Source of the DNA: Hydra vulgaris
Taxonomy: Eukaryota; Cnidaria; Hydrozoa; Anthoathecata; Hydridae
DNA: 64,000 nucleotides
Assembly (NCBI RefSeq): GCF_038396675.1
Contig: NC_088926.1
Location: forward strand, 2,311,001-2,375,000
Direction of reading: 5' to 3'
The notes under the pieces are model-generated. The model was not told the origin of the DNA and searched no databases. It saw only the letters and a program-made list of their open reading frames with translations. A program made the translations under genes and the position numbers. Shown here in pieces: positions 33,798 through 45,116 of the stretch. Within the stretch, counting starts at the first letter, position 1. Every line of letters starts with the position of its first letter.

Positions 33798-35465
33798 TTT
33801 AAATTTTTTATTTTTTTATTTTTTTTTTACTCCTTCATTATTATTATTGTTTGCCGTATATTAAAATTTACAATGAAATAAATCGTGTTAATAAATAAGA
33901 GAGCTGGAGCAAGCAGAAGGCATAAACTGTCTAATCATTGACCCCATTTACATTGAAAAAGTCGTCAGTTTATATACAAAAATGAAAAGTAGCTAAGTAC
34001 ATAATAAGAATTTTACACACGTTAGTTACAATATAAATGTAAATATAATATAAATATTAGTGTTGAAATATAACGCAATATATCAATTTAACATTAACAA
34101 CAATATAAAAGTATTAAAAAATTAAATAAAAATAAAACTGCAACAAAAGTAGTATTTATTTTAAAAGAGATATTTTAAATCAAAGTCATTTTGTAATTAG
34201 AGAATCTTAAGAATAAGCGATGTTTTGAACATTTATTTTTTTTTGTAATAAATTTTGAAAAGTGTTTCCATAGAAACGGTCCACGGTATTAGACTTGGTA
34301 AGAACTTAGTTTTAAATTAGTTTTTGGTTCAATAAAGTTGTTAATTGAAAATTTAGTAGGATACTTGTGCGAGATTTCACTAAAGTAAGACCGAAATACA
34401 ATAGAAGAAAACCCATGTTTTATTTTAAACATGAATTATTTAAACATAGAACTTGGTGTATATTAAGTTTATAGATACTTAGGGCACCAAGCTTCCTTAA
34501 AAGAGGTTCGCAATGAAAAGTTCTGTGTGCACCAAATACAATCCTGCATGCGTGTTTTTGCTTACTATAAAGTTTTTTTAATTTACTATAATTAGTACTA
34601 TCCCATACAATATTACAGTAAGAGATAAAACTATGAATAAATGAAAAGTATATTTTTTTCAAGGAAGTAGTGTTAAGATATGGTTTAGTTTTATATAATA
34701 TTGAAATATTTATTGAGATTTTATTTTCTATGCATTTTATATGTGGTTTCCATGACAAATTTTCTTCTAGTAGTACTCCTAAAAAATTAACGATTAGTTT
34801 CCTTTTAATAAATGTTTTATTGAATAAAAGATTAGGTAATTTTAGAGGAACATCATCACCTTTACTACGTTTGGAGAATAAAGAATAAAATAAATTTAGT
34901 TTTTTCTACATTTAACGAAAGCCTATCACTTGTAAACCACTCGTTTATTTTTAATAGTTCTTCATTAAATATATTAAAGAGAACTTTTATGTTTTGTTGG
35001 AATAAAAAAGATTGGAGTCGTCTGCAAACAATATAACATTTAAATATTTGATGCTAAGTACAAATCATTTATATACAATAAAAATAATAATGGTCCTAAG
35101 ATTGAACCTTGGGGCACACCACATGTAATGTGTTTTTTCAATTTTTTTATAAATATTACATTGTGACCTGTTCGCAAGGTAATCTTCAAACCAAAGTATG
35201 TTTTTATTTCTTACTCCATAGAGTTCCAGTTTTTTTATAAGTATTTTATGGTTAACAGTGTCAAAGGTTTTTGACAGGTCAATAAAAACTCCAAAGGTAA
35301 AATAGTCATTATTGAATGATACATGATTAATCAGTTCAGTTACCGCATGGTAGTTGAATTATCTTTTTTAAACCCAAATTGTTTACTGTACAGCAAACTA
35401 TTTAACATCGAATAGTTATAAAGTCTGTTGTACATAATTCGTTCCAATAATTATGAGAAGCAAGG
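33798..35465 (-). pseudogene. LINE2 3' segment: reverse transcriptase to tail
   Basis: Minus strand starts at CCTTG (35465-35461) and encodes LLERIMYNRLYNY, VFIDLSKTFDTVNHKIL, a CGVPQGSILGPLLFLLYIND region, FADDSNLFYSNK, and the C-terminal SFIHSFISYCNIVWDSTNYS, ending in ATACGGCAAA and an A/T-rich tail near 33798. The same 3' end type occurs at 62020 (LINE7), so both are one subfamily. It lies head to head with the LINE2 5' segment at 35466, as in a twin-primed insertion. Confidence 0.85.
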
Positions 35466-36595
35466 GTATCTTTGACACGGAGGTAAACGGACATGTTTCT
35501 GCGGCGTGGTTGTTTTGAAAATTTAAAAAAAAAAATTTGTTTTTTTAAATTGTTTGCAATTATTTAAATAAACAAATATACATAAATATATATTTTTAAA
35601 TAAAGACATATTGGTTAATTATGGCTATTACAATGGATCAAGTAAAAAAAAACAATACAAAAAATGTTTAAAGAATTTAACAACGAAATAGACGAAATGA
35701 TGAAGCAACATGAAAAAAAACGTGTTAAACATATTAAGCGCCAACACGAAAATTATTTACGATAGATTAGATAAAGTATATCTAAAGGTTAATCATCATG
35801 CAAAACAAATAAAGATAATAGAAAAAGACGTAGAAGAAATCAAAGGAAGCTTAAATTTTCACGAACACCTTTTTAAAGAAAAAATTAAGACAGCTATTAC
35901 TTCTCAGGAAAAAAAATAAACATCTCACATCGAAAAGCAAAATCATAATTCCGACTATTTTAAAATAAAAGTAAACTAAGAGAGATGGAGAATAGATCTC
36001 GCAGAAATAATTTAAGGGTCAACGGGTTAAAAGAAAACGAAGGTGAAACGTGGATTGACAGCGAATTAATAGTCTGTAAAGTTTTTAAAGAGCATTTGGG
36101 GTTAACAAATATTAGGATTGAAAGAGCTCATAGAACTGGTCAGAGAGATTTAAACAAACCAAGAACAATTGTATTAAAACTAATAGATTATAAAGATAAA
36201 GTTGAAATTCTAAAGAAAACATATCAATTAAAAGGTAAAAATATTTATATTAATGAAGATTTTTGTGCCAAAACTGTCACCAATTAGGAAAGCTCTACGG
36301 GATCAGATGAAAGTTGAACGAGCGGCTGGAAAATATGCATTCATCTCTTACGATAAGTAGATCATTCGAACAAAAGTAAAATATTATTTTCGTAACATAT
36401 TTATTTACTACAATTTTATTTTACTTTCTATATAATACTTTGTTTAATTAATTATTTTAAATTTTACTTATAAAAATGGAGGTCAAATTTTAATTTTATT
36501 TTAATAATGAGAATGCTAGTGATGATAACTATTTTAATAGAAAAAATTTAGAAAGCGAGAATTATACAATTTCTGAATCTACTCAACGTCTCTGT
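35466..36595 (+). pseudogene. LINE2 5' segment: 5' UTR, ORF1, ORF2 start
   Basis: ORF1 in two pieces (35620-35920, 35985-36287): coiled coil, then MENRSRRNNLRVNGLKENEG, ERAHRTGQRDLNKPRTIVLK and YINEDFCAKT, typical of L1-like ORF1 proteins. ORF2 starts near 36500 (ENASDDNYFNRKNLESENYT) and stops at the LTR edge after STQRLC. Continues at 8389-8337 on the minus strand. Confidence 0.85.
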
Positions 36596-36851
36596 TGTAG
36601 TTTTTTCTCGTAATCAACAAATCAATAAACAGATAAATTAAATCAATAAACAATAATCTTTTCTCCTAACTAAAACTCTGCTATTTACAAATTTTTCCTC
36701 AATATATATACTCTATGCTTTTCCTAAAATATCCTTCAAAACACCGTCATAAATCACCGCAAAAACATATTTACAATTATTATTGGTAAAAACTATTAAA
36801 GCTATTAAATATCGAACGTCATTAAATGTTCTAGAACTTTCCGGAAATACA
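36596..36851 (-). repeat. 3' LTR of copy 2
   Basis: Same four 3'-type bases as the 3' LTR of copy 1; private difference CGATATTT. The polypurine tract lies at 36852-36860. Confidence 0.92.
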
Positions 36852-36865
36852 CTCCTCCTTGATCC

Positions 36866-37951
36866 TTACGGATCATCCAAATAGCAATCAAAGTATTTCG
36901 AAGGCATGCGCCGTTCCCGACCACTCCGTCGCAAAAGCATGTCGATTTCTTGGGGTCTATCTTCAGCTTCGACATTTTCCTCGTTCGTCTCTAATACATC
37001 TTTAACTTGCTCTCCTTGATTTTTAGCGTTCTCTAGACCAGTTTCAGTATTCATCTCTATTTCCACATCAGGGATAATGCAGGACTGAGTATCATTTCGA
37101 GGTCTAACGTGTTTCACATGACGCGGAATGCCGTTCACTTCTACGATTTGTTTCGACGCATTCCGAGTTATCGTAGCTGGTTGCCACTTTGTATAGCACC
37201 TCGCATTTGGTGGTTTCAGCCAGACTTTATCGCCGATTCAAAACCTCTTGTTCGTGACATTTTGTGCAGGAAGATTCTCTTTTCCCAATCCTTTCACACC
37301 AATGGTATAACTGTATATTTTGTCCATCGGACTTGCACCATTTTTGTCGGCTGAGACATTGTACCAATATAGTGCTTCCGGTATCGACATTTTCGATCGT
37401 TCTGCTATTCGCTTGATCGTACGTTGGTTTCTTTCTACAATTCCATTTCCTTCAGGATAATAAGCGGCTCTAAATCTAATTTGTGCTCCCCAACTATCAA
37501 GGAAACTCCTTATCTCTTTAGTTTTAAATGTCGGCTCATTGTCAGTCAATATTTCAGACGGTGCTCCACGTTCACGAAAAATAAGACGGAGTATTCGGAC
37601 TATGGCAAGACTTCCGTATGAGCTTGATAATTGTCGCCACAACGCGTATTTTGAAGGTCCGCAATCAATTAGACTCAAAAACTTGTCAGTGCCATAATGC
37701 GTGATGTCCATGGCCAATCTCTCCCAGTTTCCTTCAACATCCATTTTCCCTTTTTCCCACCGTATTGGCGCTGGATCTATTGACTGACATGGTTCGCAAC
37801 TTTTTATCACATTTCGAACATCGTTTTCAGTAGCAGTCGGAATTGCTTTACGAACAAAGTTTAACGTTCGATTCACTCCGAAATGTCCAGTTCTTTGGTG
37901 TATATCGGAAATAGATTCTGTATATCGTATAGGTGTATATCGGAAATAGCC
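36866..37951 (-). pseudogene. Integrase of LTR copy 2, with in-frame stop
   Basis: Same zinc-binding HHCC, DD35E core and premature TGA (at 37240-37238) as copy 1. The C-terminal part reads on to 36866. Confidence 0.88.
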
Positions 37952-37964
37952 TTCGTAGCTACGA

Positions 37965-38531
37965 CTATTCCATACAACTATTCCGACAACTATTCCGACA
38001 CTCTGGCACAGTCAGTTTGTTGAGCCATCTGCTGCAAACTCTTGTTAATGCGTCAGCCAAATTATCTTTAGAAGGAATAAGTTTTACCTCAACGCTAACA
38101 TTGTATTCTTCAATTAGCTGTTGCAACACGCTCAGTCTTCTTCGAATCAGCATTTCACCCGTCGCTTTTGATCTCAACCTTGATTTTCCTGTAAGGGCGT
38201 CAGAAACCCAGTGGAATACTGTCACGGAGTCGGTAAAAACAGTCACTTTCTTCAGCTTCCACATCAGAGCCATATTCATTCCACGTATCACAGCGTCTAA
38301 TTCTGCCATGTTTATATGAATATCAGACGTTTCTTTTCGCAGCCATGTTGCATCCTCCACAGTAGTTTCCCCAACTTGAATAAGAGCACCCATCGCTAAA
38401 GAACTGGCATCAACCCACACTTTTCCCTCATCACCACACACATGCCCAATCACCACAAGCAGGCTCGCAACGTTCCACCTCAGCAAATACTTTTTTAAGC
38501 ACCCACTTAACGTTCTCATCACAAATTTCAT
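37965..38531 (-). CDS. RNase H of LTR copy 2
   Basis: Residue-identical to the copy 1 frame, with the same four acidic catalytic residues and the same frame offset from reverse transcriptase. Confidence 0.85.
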   Translation of the reverse strand: MKFVMRTLSGCLKKYLLRWNVASLLVVIGHVCGDEGKVWVDASSLAMGALIQVGETTVEDATWLRKETSDIHINMAELDAVIRGMNMALMWKLKKVTVFTDSVTVFHWVSDALTGKSRLRSKATGEMLIRRRLSVLQQLIEEYNVSVEVKLIPSKDNLADALTRVCSRWLNKLTVPECRNSCRNSCME

Positions 38532-39930
38532 CGTCCCAACCCTTCGTCAGACTGACAGCTTCCCTCTTCAAGAGACTACAAATCACTCGCAGCCAACCAC
38601 ACACGGGTAAATGTCCTACCAACTGTCCACAAATTGAAAACACAACTCTCCTGGTTAACTTTTGCGAGATAGCATCAACTCGATTCCCTCTGGACCACAT
38701 CAGTTTGTTACCAACCTTGCGCACACACAATCCTAACACACGAACTCCATCATTACCAATCTGCTCACCTTCTTTACTTTCTAAACCATATTTTAAAAAA
38801 TGCCTCTTGACATAAACAAGACTCACCACACTTTCGTCTACGTAAATGTCGTCAACATAAGCGGACGTTCCACTCTTCACTAATTCGTCTTGATCAATGA
38901 CGGCACTCACAACGGATTTCATGATCATTGGCGCAACGTTCAATCCGAAACCAAGTCGTGTCAAACAATACCTTTTATTTCGAAACACCACTGTTTGGAA
39001 GGGCCAAAGAGATTTATCAGTTTTTAGTTGAAGATGAGCCTTGCGTAAATCAATAATTGCTGGTTTGTTACCCATTCTTCTCCATTCTCTAAGCTTTTCT
39101 ACACACACATCTGCATCTCTCGTGTATGTCTCAATGAAATCGTTAGCTTCTCTCCAGTCCAGAACAGGTCGGATTTTGTGGTCTTTGTTTCTCTGAATGG
39201 CAGCCATTAAAGGAATCTGCCCTTTGGGCGGCCCCAGTTCATTTTCGTCATACTCTAACAGCCACTTCCGATCAATCCAATCCTGTAGTTCGTTTTCATA
39301 GTCTGCTCTAGCGTGTTGTGGAATTCCGTACTGTGCCACTTTATTGCGCAATCGGTCGGAGCTTTCTCCATCTCTCCATTTCCATTTGACTCTCCATTCA
39401 ACACCATTAAAAACTGCTTCGTGATCTTTCTTTTTTATTTCGATTTTCTTAACTTTGTCCTTGTTCAAAGCCGATGCTCCACAGTAACTCAATCCGAACT
39501 TCGCTTTTCCCAAAGGAGAAATGGATACTCCTCCTAGTAATTTAATGGAACTCATTCCGAGCATCATATCAACTCCAAACGGTTGGAAGTCCACTAAAAT
39601 AACTTCATCACGTGCTTTAATGCCATCAACCTCAAGAATCACGACCGCTGACCCAGTGCACTGATGAACTTTTCCTTCAAACGTTACTACCTTTTGAGAG
39701 TTTGAGTACCTACATTGACTTTTGGGCAGAAATTTTTTATTCAAAATCGTCTTCGAACATCCTGTGTCCACTAAAGCTGTCGCAACCATACCGTTAACTT
39801 TTAAACGAATAAAAGATAATGCGCTCATTCCACCGTTGTTCAGGAGCGAGGTAGCGCAGATTCCTCGCGGTTTTTGTAGCATGGCGTCTAGATACAGCGC
39901 CAACAGCGTCACTGTCAAACACATTTGCAC
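38431..39930 (-). CDS. Protease and reverse transcriptase of LTR copy 2
   Basis: 499 aa, residue-identical to copy 1: ALVDTGCSKT protease site and YVDDIYVDE reverse transcriptase site, same terminal stop. Confidence 0.88.
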   Translation of the reverse strand: MQMCLTVTLLALYLDAMLQKPRGICATSLLNNGGMSALSFIRLKVNGMVATALVDTGCSKTILNKKFLPKSQCRYSNSQKVVTFEGKVHQCTGSAVVILEVDGIKARDEVILVDFQPFGVDMMLGMSSIKLLGGVSISPLGKAKFGLSYCGASALNKDKVKKIEIKKKDHEAVFNGVEWRVKWKWRDGESSDRLRNKVAQYGIPQHARADYENELQDWIDRKWLLEYDENELGPPKGQIPLMAAIQRNKDHKIRPVLDWREANDFIETYTRDADVCVEKLREWRRMGNKPAIIDLRKAHLQLKTDKSLWPFQTVVFRNKRYCLTRLGFGLNVAPMIMKSVVSAVIDQDELVKSGTSAYVDDIYVDESVVSLVYVKRHFLKYGLESKEGEQIGNDGVRVLGLCVRKVGNKLMWSRGNRVDAISQKLTRRVVFSICGQLVGHLPVCGWLRVICSLLKREAVSLTKGWDDEICDENVKWVLKKVFAEVERCEPACGDWACVW

Positions 39931-40393
39931 AGTTCAAAGCAGCTCTCACTCTGGGTAACATTATATCAATCGGGTCCATTACGGCTCGAAATCTTGATGA
40001 TAAAACTTCTGGCAAACCCACAACAAACGCCAAACGCACACACTCCTCTGATAATTTAGCAAGATAGGCTAATCGTCTTAAATCAGCCAAAAACACGTCG
40101 GCTTTTTCTCCGTCACATAGTTTTCGTTTTGTAAACAGTTCATATGCAGTATAGGCATCTACAGAAAACGCCGCTAATAACACACGCTCGACTTCCACAA
40201 CATCTTTTTTATCTTCCGCGGTTAAAGCATCGTACACTGCATAAGCAGCTTCTCTGAGAAGAATCGGAAAAAGAAATTCAAGCTTTAAGTTCTGAATTTC
40301 AGAAATCACTTTCGTTCGTTGAATCCAAACAGCAGTATCCGAAGTGCCATCATACGTTTCAAACATATCAAATAATCTCATACTTGGTTCCAT
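39794..40393 (-). CDS. gag-like protein of LTR copy 2
   Basis: 199 aa, residue-identical to copy 1, again starting 12 nt inside the LTR and lacking a visible zinc knuckle. Confidence 0.75.
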   Translation of the reverse strand: MEPSMRLFDMFETYDGTSDTAVWIQRTKVISEIQNLKLEFLFPILLREAAYAVYDALTAEDKKDVVEVERVLLAAFSVDAYTAYELFTKRKLCDGEKADVFLADLRRLAYLAKLSEECVRLAFVVGLPEVLSSRFRAVMDPIDIMLPRVRAALNCANVFDSDAVGAVSRRHATKTARNLRYLAPEQRWNERIIFYSFKS

Positions 40394-40405
40394 GCCCGGT
40401 TAGCT

Positions 40406-40661
40406 TGTAGTTTTTTCTCGTAATCAACAAATCAATAAACAGATAAATTAAATCAATAAACGATAATCTTTTCTCCTAACTAAAACTCTGCTATTTACAA
40501 TTTTTTCCTCAATATATATACTCTATGCTTTTCCTAAAATATCCTTCAAAACACCGTCATAAATCACCGCAAAAACATATTTACAATTATTATTGGTAAA
40601 ATCTATTAAAGCTATTAAATCTCGAACGTCATTAAATGTTCTAGAACTTTCTGGTATTACA
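40406..40661 (-). repeat. 5' LTR of copy 2
   Basis: Begins (element strand) TGTAATACCAG; differs from the copy 1 5' LTR only at two sites within the first ten bases, and shares its four 5'-type bases. Confidence 0.92.
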
Positions 40662-40854
40662 TAAATATAGGTATAATATTCGCAATTTTTAATTTGTACG
40701 GAACAACTCTAGTTCTAATTGATGACTTGAAAACATTAAATAAAGGATCTGCTACAATGGATAAAATATCATATACTACTTTGCTGGAAATGTCATCGAT
40801 GCCCGGAGCTTTGTTCTTTCTGATTGATTTTTTTGCTTCTTCAAATTCCTTCAA
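40662..40854 (-). pseudogene. LINE1 reverse transcriptase start
   Basis: Encodes IRKNKAPGIDDISSKVV and YKLKIANIIPIF, the N-terminal part of a LINE reverse transcriptase, cut by the LTR element at 40661. The next residues, KTGD, begin at 12457. 40855-41141 is linker with frame breaks. Confidence 0.88.
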
Positions 40855-41141
40855 TTTTAGGTCACTCTCAGAAAATGAACTAGCATGTTCAGTAAAATAG
40901 TTCTTAAATGAATTGTTCGAGTTGTTTATCTTGGATGCCAGGTTAGGACCGATATTTACAAAAAACTTATTAAATTTCTCGGAGATTAAATTTCTCGGAG
41001 AGGAGTTTCTTTATCTGTATACTCAATTCCATTTTCCACAATTCTGGAGGGTAACAATTCGGATTTAGTTTTGGTTTTTCCGATAATATCGTTCATAATT
41101 TCCCATGTTTTTTAATGCTACCATTGTGTTTTTGTAATTGT

Positions 41142-42384
41142 TTAGAATAATAGATTTATTTTTAATTTTTTCAAAAAGGTTTTTGTATGTTTATAGACAG
41201 TAAGAGTTTTTTCGTTTATATTTTTTAAATATTTAATGTATAGTTTTTGTTTTTTCTTTGACGATTTCTTTATTCCGTTAGTTATCCATGGACATTTCAA
41301 ATATTTAATTTTTATTTCTTTTTCAATACTTGGAAAGTGTTTATTGTAGTGCTCAAGAAAAATATCAATAAATATATTATAAGCAGTATTTGTAAGTCCT
41401 CGGTTGCATTGTTGATAAACATTTGACCAATTTGTTTTTAATAAAGTTTCTTTAAATTTTTGAATCGAAGGTTTGTTAATTTTTCTTTTATATGTTTTAA
41501 TTTTTGAATTATTTAATGAGGAAGAGTTTTGAGTAAGTGAGAAGAATATTGGAAAGTGGTCTGATATATCAATTTTAAATATTCCTGTTTTTAAAGATAT
41601 GTCTAAAAATGAGTTGGTCAGTATATTATCTATGGCTGTAATTGAGGTTGAAATGACTCTGGTGGGTTTATTAATTAATGAGAATATACCGAGCTGAAAC
41701 AAATTATCAAAGAAAATTTTAATGTTATTGTTTTCATTGTATTTTAAACAATCTATGTTCATGTCTCCTATGCAAAATATTTTTTTTTTTTCATTGTTGA
41801 GTTTTATAAAGATTTGGTTCAGATAGTTAGAAAATTTGATAATATTGCCATCAGGTGGCCTGTAACAAGTAGTTACTAGAATGTTTTTTTTATTTTTATT
41901 GATTATTTCTATGGTGAAGGCCTCATTGTCGGCATCGGAGAACGAGAGGTCGTTTCTAATTTTTTTTAAGATCATTCCGAATATAAACTAAAATTTCTCC
42001 TTCTCTTTTGGGTATTTTCCTTTCAAAAGAAATCATGTGGTAGTTAGTAATTTGAAGGTTTGAATTTGCTTGAGAAAATTCGTCAGTACACCACGTTTCT
42101 GTAATACAAATCATGCTGAATGAATAATTACATTCTAAAAGAAAACTTTTCAATTTGTCGATATTTGAGTTAATACTTCTTATGTTTTTGTAAATAACTG
42201 TAAAATCTTCATTACCTTGTTTGAATTGGGATATAAAAGTATCAATTTCAAAATATTCTGTATTACAACATTTTTCGTTGAATATTTTTTTATCTGCGTG
42301 ATAAAAATCGTTAGGTAAAATATTATTTGCGGTTTTAAAATAATCGGAGTAATGGGTTTCAAACTCTATTGTTTCGATTGCCAT
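41142..42384 (-). pseudogene. LINE1 ORF2 N-terminal part and endonuclease
   Basis: Two overlapping frames (42384-41956, then 41975-41142). Endonuclease motifs: VIYKNIRSINSNIDKLKSFL, MICITETWC (catalytic Glu), TTCYRPPDG, IFCIGDMNIDC, ITAIDNILTNS, IDISDHFPIFF (catalytic Asp-His). All key residues are present; one frameshift near 41970 separates the Glu motif from the rest and a second lies after 41142. It is the best preserved LINE endonuclease here. Confidence 0.9.
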
Positions 42385-42449
42385 TTTGACGGTTTACATA
42401 ATTTAATTACAAAGATTGCGGTTTTTTTTTTTTTTTTGCAAACACTCTC

Positions 42450-43190
42450 CTATTTACGAAATTCTCTGACAAATATTTTATTATATTTGATAATAGCGTA
42501 TTTACCTTCTTTGCGTAGCCGTTTGACTTCTTCCGAAAGCTTTTTCCTGATCTCCATTGTTTCATTCGAGAAGTCTTCGTTAATGAAAATACCCGTTCCC
42601 TTGAGTTTTTTTGCTGATGTTAATATTTTATTTTTATTTTGAAAGTCTAATAATTTAATAACCATGGTTCGTGGAGATTTATCTTCTCTTATTTTCCCGA
42701 TACGATAAGCTCTTTCAACTATTATTTCCTCGGAGGTTTCCAGCTTTTTTATAAATATATTTTTAAGCTTATTTGCACGATCATTCCAAGTTTCAGTGGG
42801 CAGCTCAGTTAATCCATCAATTCTTAGGTTATTCTGTCGTGAACGTTTTTCCAAGTAATTAAATTTGTTTTTTAAATTGCCAATTTCGATGTCTAACAAA
42901 TTGTTTGTTTGTAATATTATATTTAAAAAGTTTTCTTCCTGAAAGTTAATACTTTCCTTTAAATCACTGATGTCTTTTTCAACAATTACAAGTTTCGATT
43001 TGTTTTTATTAAAATCGTTTTCAAGTTGGTCAAGTCGATCGGTTATTATTTTTAAGTTCGCACTTAAAACATCGGTAAATATCTTTTCCTGATTTTTTAA
43101 AAGTATAGCAGTTTCAGTTAAAATGCCTTTTTTTTGCTCATCAAGTTTGGTGCTTATTAGTTTTTCTATATTTTTCATCATAACTTCCAT
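42450..43190 (-). CDS. LINE1 ORF1 protein (L1-type RNA-binding protein)
   Basis: Intact 246-aa frame. N-terminal two thirds is coiled coil (residues about 1-110, heptads such as ITDRLDQLENDFNKNKSKLV). Then LEKRSRQNNLRIDGLTELP and SPRTMVIKLLDFQNKNKIL (RRM-like), and a basic C-terminus with IFINEDFSNETMEIRKKLSE. This is the plan of L1/CR1 ORF1 proteins, which trimerise and bind LINE RNA. Starts at the first ATG after a short 5' UTR that abuts the mariner. Confidence 0.88.
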   Translation of the reverse strand: MEVMMKNIEKLISTKLDEQKKGILTETAILLKNQEKIFTDVLSANLKIITDRLDQLENDFNKNKSKLVIVEKDISDLKESINFQEENFLNIILQTNNLLDIEIGNLKNKFNYLEKRSRQNNLRIDGLTELPTETWNDRANKLKNIFIKKLETSEEIIVERAYRIGKIREDKSPRTMVIKLLDFQNKNKILTSAKKLKGTGIFINEDFSNETMEIRKKLSEEVKRLRKEGKYAIIKYNKIFVREFRK

Positions 43191-43230
43191 TTTCTAAATA
43201 ACTAATCCCTCGATAAACACGTCTTGCTCG

Positions 43231-44490
43231 TTCAATGCCGCAGGTAAAAAAAACAAATGCCTCTTTTTATTTGAAAGTACAATCCTTCCGGTTAATAATG
43301 GAAAATAATTTCATTCAAATGGCTGCCTCGGCTGGCCATGCAGTAGCCTACACGATCGGTCCAATTTTTAAGCACATTATCGATTGTGTGCAGCTGTATT
43401 TCACCAATGGCTTCACGAATATTGTCCTTTAAAGCGTCAATTGTCTCTGGCTTGTCGGCGTAACACTTATCTTTGAGGGCACCCCACAAATAATAGTCCA
43501 ACGGTGTCAAATAGCAGCTCCGAGGTGGCCAAACGACATCAGCTCTGCAGCTGATAATGCGATCTTCAAAAACAGGGCGCAAAACATCGAGTGTAGCTTT
43601 GGCTGTGTGGCACGTAGCGCCGTCCTGTTGAAACCAAATGTTGCCAATATCCTCCTCTTTAATTTTTGTGAACAAAAATTCGGTCAACATGGCCCGATAA
43701 CGATCGCCATTGACTGTAACGGCCACTCCTTGCTCATTTTCGAAGAAAAATGGCCCAATTATGCCTCTGGACCAAAATCCGCACCAAACAGTGACTCGTT
43801 TTGGGTGCATCGGCTTTTCAATGTATGCGTGCGGGTTTTCTGTGTCCCAAATGCGACAATTTTGCTTGTTTACATACCCGCCAAGATCAAAATGAGCTTC
43901 ATGTGAAAAGATGATTTTTTTGGCAAAATCGGCATCTTCTGTAAGTCGATCGCAGGCCCACTTAGCGAAGCGAAAACGCATTGGGTGGTCAGTTGGCTTC
44001 AACTCCTGAACCAATTGGACTTTGTATGGCGTCATACCAAGGTCTTTATGCAAAATTCGTCTCAATGATGTCTCCGAAATGTTCAATTGTTGAGAACGAC
44101 GGTGAATTGATGTTGATGGCGCTTCACGCACATTTTCTGCCACAGCAGCAATATTCTCGGGTATACGCACTGTCTTTGGCTTTTCACGCTTTGGTTTATC
44201 GATGAAGATGCCAGTTTCTTTCATTTTTTTCACAAGATAACGAACATACGGAGCTGACGGTGCTTCTCTTCTTCCAAAATCCGTACGCAATTTCCGCACA
44301 TATTCTGCAACATTACCATGATTTTCAAAGTAATGTCGCAATATTTCCCAGCGTTGTTCAAGCGTATACACAACCATATTCGTTCAGCGGAAGGATAAAA
44401 CTAATTATCTGTCAAATCAGACATGAGCTAAGTGTTACCATTCACGAAATAAGCACTAGTTGAAAAAAAAAAGTTAGATGGCGGACCCGT
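43231..44490 (-). mobile_element. DD41D mariner, main part
   Basis: Inverted terminal repeat ACGGGTCCGCCATCTAAC begins at 44490 (minus), next to TA (44491-44492). The matching other end is at 14354. LINE1 inserted near its 3' end; that boundary is only approximate. The mariner itself interrupts LINE4. Confidence 0.8.
43292..44377 (-). CDS. Mariner transposase, full length but first catalytic Asp replaced by His
   Basis: 361 aa, uninterrupted. N-terminal double helix-turn-helix (ILRHYFENHGNVAEYVRKL; SETSLRRILHKDLGMTPYKV). Catalytic region: IIFSHEAHFDLGGYVNKQNC where the family has SDEAHF, so the first Asp is His159 (codon CAT at 43903-43901); second Asp D252 in WFQQDGATCHTA; third D294 in YLTPLDYYLWG, with 41 residues between. 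That spacing fits the DD41D (rosa-type) group. An open frame with a dead active site could be recent decay or retained binding function. Confidence 0.9.
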   Translation of the reverse strand: MVVYTLEQRWEILRHYFENHGNVAEYVRKLRTDFGRREAPSAPYVRYLVKKMKETGIFIDKPKREKPKTVRIPENIAAVAENVREAPSTSIHRRSQQLNISETSLRRILHKDLGMTPYKVQLVQELKPTDHPMRFRFAKWACDRLTEDADFAKKIIFSHEAHFDLGGYVNKQNCRIWDTENPHAYIEKPMHPKRVTVWCGFWSRGIIGPFFFENEQGVAVTVNGDRYRAMLTEFLFTKIKEEDIGNIWFQQDGATCHTAKATLDVLRPVFEDRIISCRADVVWPPRSCYLTPLDYYLWGALKDKCYADKPETIDALKDNIREAIGEIQLHTIDNVLKNWTDRVGYCMASRGSHLNEIIFHY

Positions 44491-44920
44491 TATAATCAAT
44501 ATGGCGATTCCAAGTAATGTTTTCCATCAAGATAAACACCTAAAAATTTTATTACAAAAAAAAATCTCTTTTTATTTCCTTTTGATTAATAAAGATTTGA
44601 GGTAATTTTGATGGGAGAAATCGCTTTTTTGTAATCGAATGAAATAAAACCTATTTTGTTTTATTAGTATTCAAGGTTAACTTATTACACTTGAACCAAT
44701 TAGATATATGTCTAAGTTCTTTGTTCACTGTTTTAAAAAGTTCAGCGATTTCATAGTTAGAAAGGAATAATCTTTGTATCATCTGCATACATAATGCTCG
44801 TTAGTTTTGAAGCTTTATTTAAGTCGTTTATATAAATTAAAAAAGGAGAGGTCCAAGTATTGAACCTTTTGGGACTCCACAAGTTATATCAAGAAAAGTG
44901 GGTTGATAATCATTGTTAAT

Positions 44921-45116
44921 TTTTTTTTTTTTTAAACTGTTATTTAGGTGCCCCAAGAAGACCAAACGGTCTTGTCACAGAGCACCGCGAATGTCCATTT
45001 AACCAGAAAGTTCACGCCTCCTTCCTTACCGTGACGCGAAAATATGTCCAAGGCTCGTTTCGAACCTTGATCTCTTGCTTATAAAGCAAGAACTCTAACC
45101 ACTGCGCCACGGCCGC
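44921..45116 (-). mobile_element. tRNA-derived SINE, copy 2
   Basis: Minus strand head GCGGCCGTGGCGCAGTGG, box B GGTTCGAAACGAGCC, body CACGGTAAGGAAGGAGGCG and GCGGTGCTCTGTGACAAGAC, long A tail. Interrupts LINE4. Confidence 0.88.

Larger units (their letters stand above)
36596..40661 (-). mobile_element. Ty3/gypsy-like LTR retrotransposon, copy 2, inverted
   Basis: Inverted, collinear copy of 8390-12455. Every open frame of copy 1, sense and antisense, is predicted with the same residues here, so the interiors are essentially identical. Flanks: CTGT before 36596 (ACAG on the element strand) and TAAAT after 40661 (ATTTA on the element strand), each matching the opposite flank of copy 1. Confidence 0.93.

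Noticed and set aside
43607-44205. Plus-strand open frames over the mariner
   Set aside because: Shadows of the 361-codon transposase on the other strand.
45061-45116. tRNA gene on the minus strand
   Set aside because: Has box A and B but is joined to a conserved body and poly(A) tail also present at 3716; it is a SINE head.
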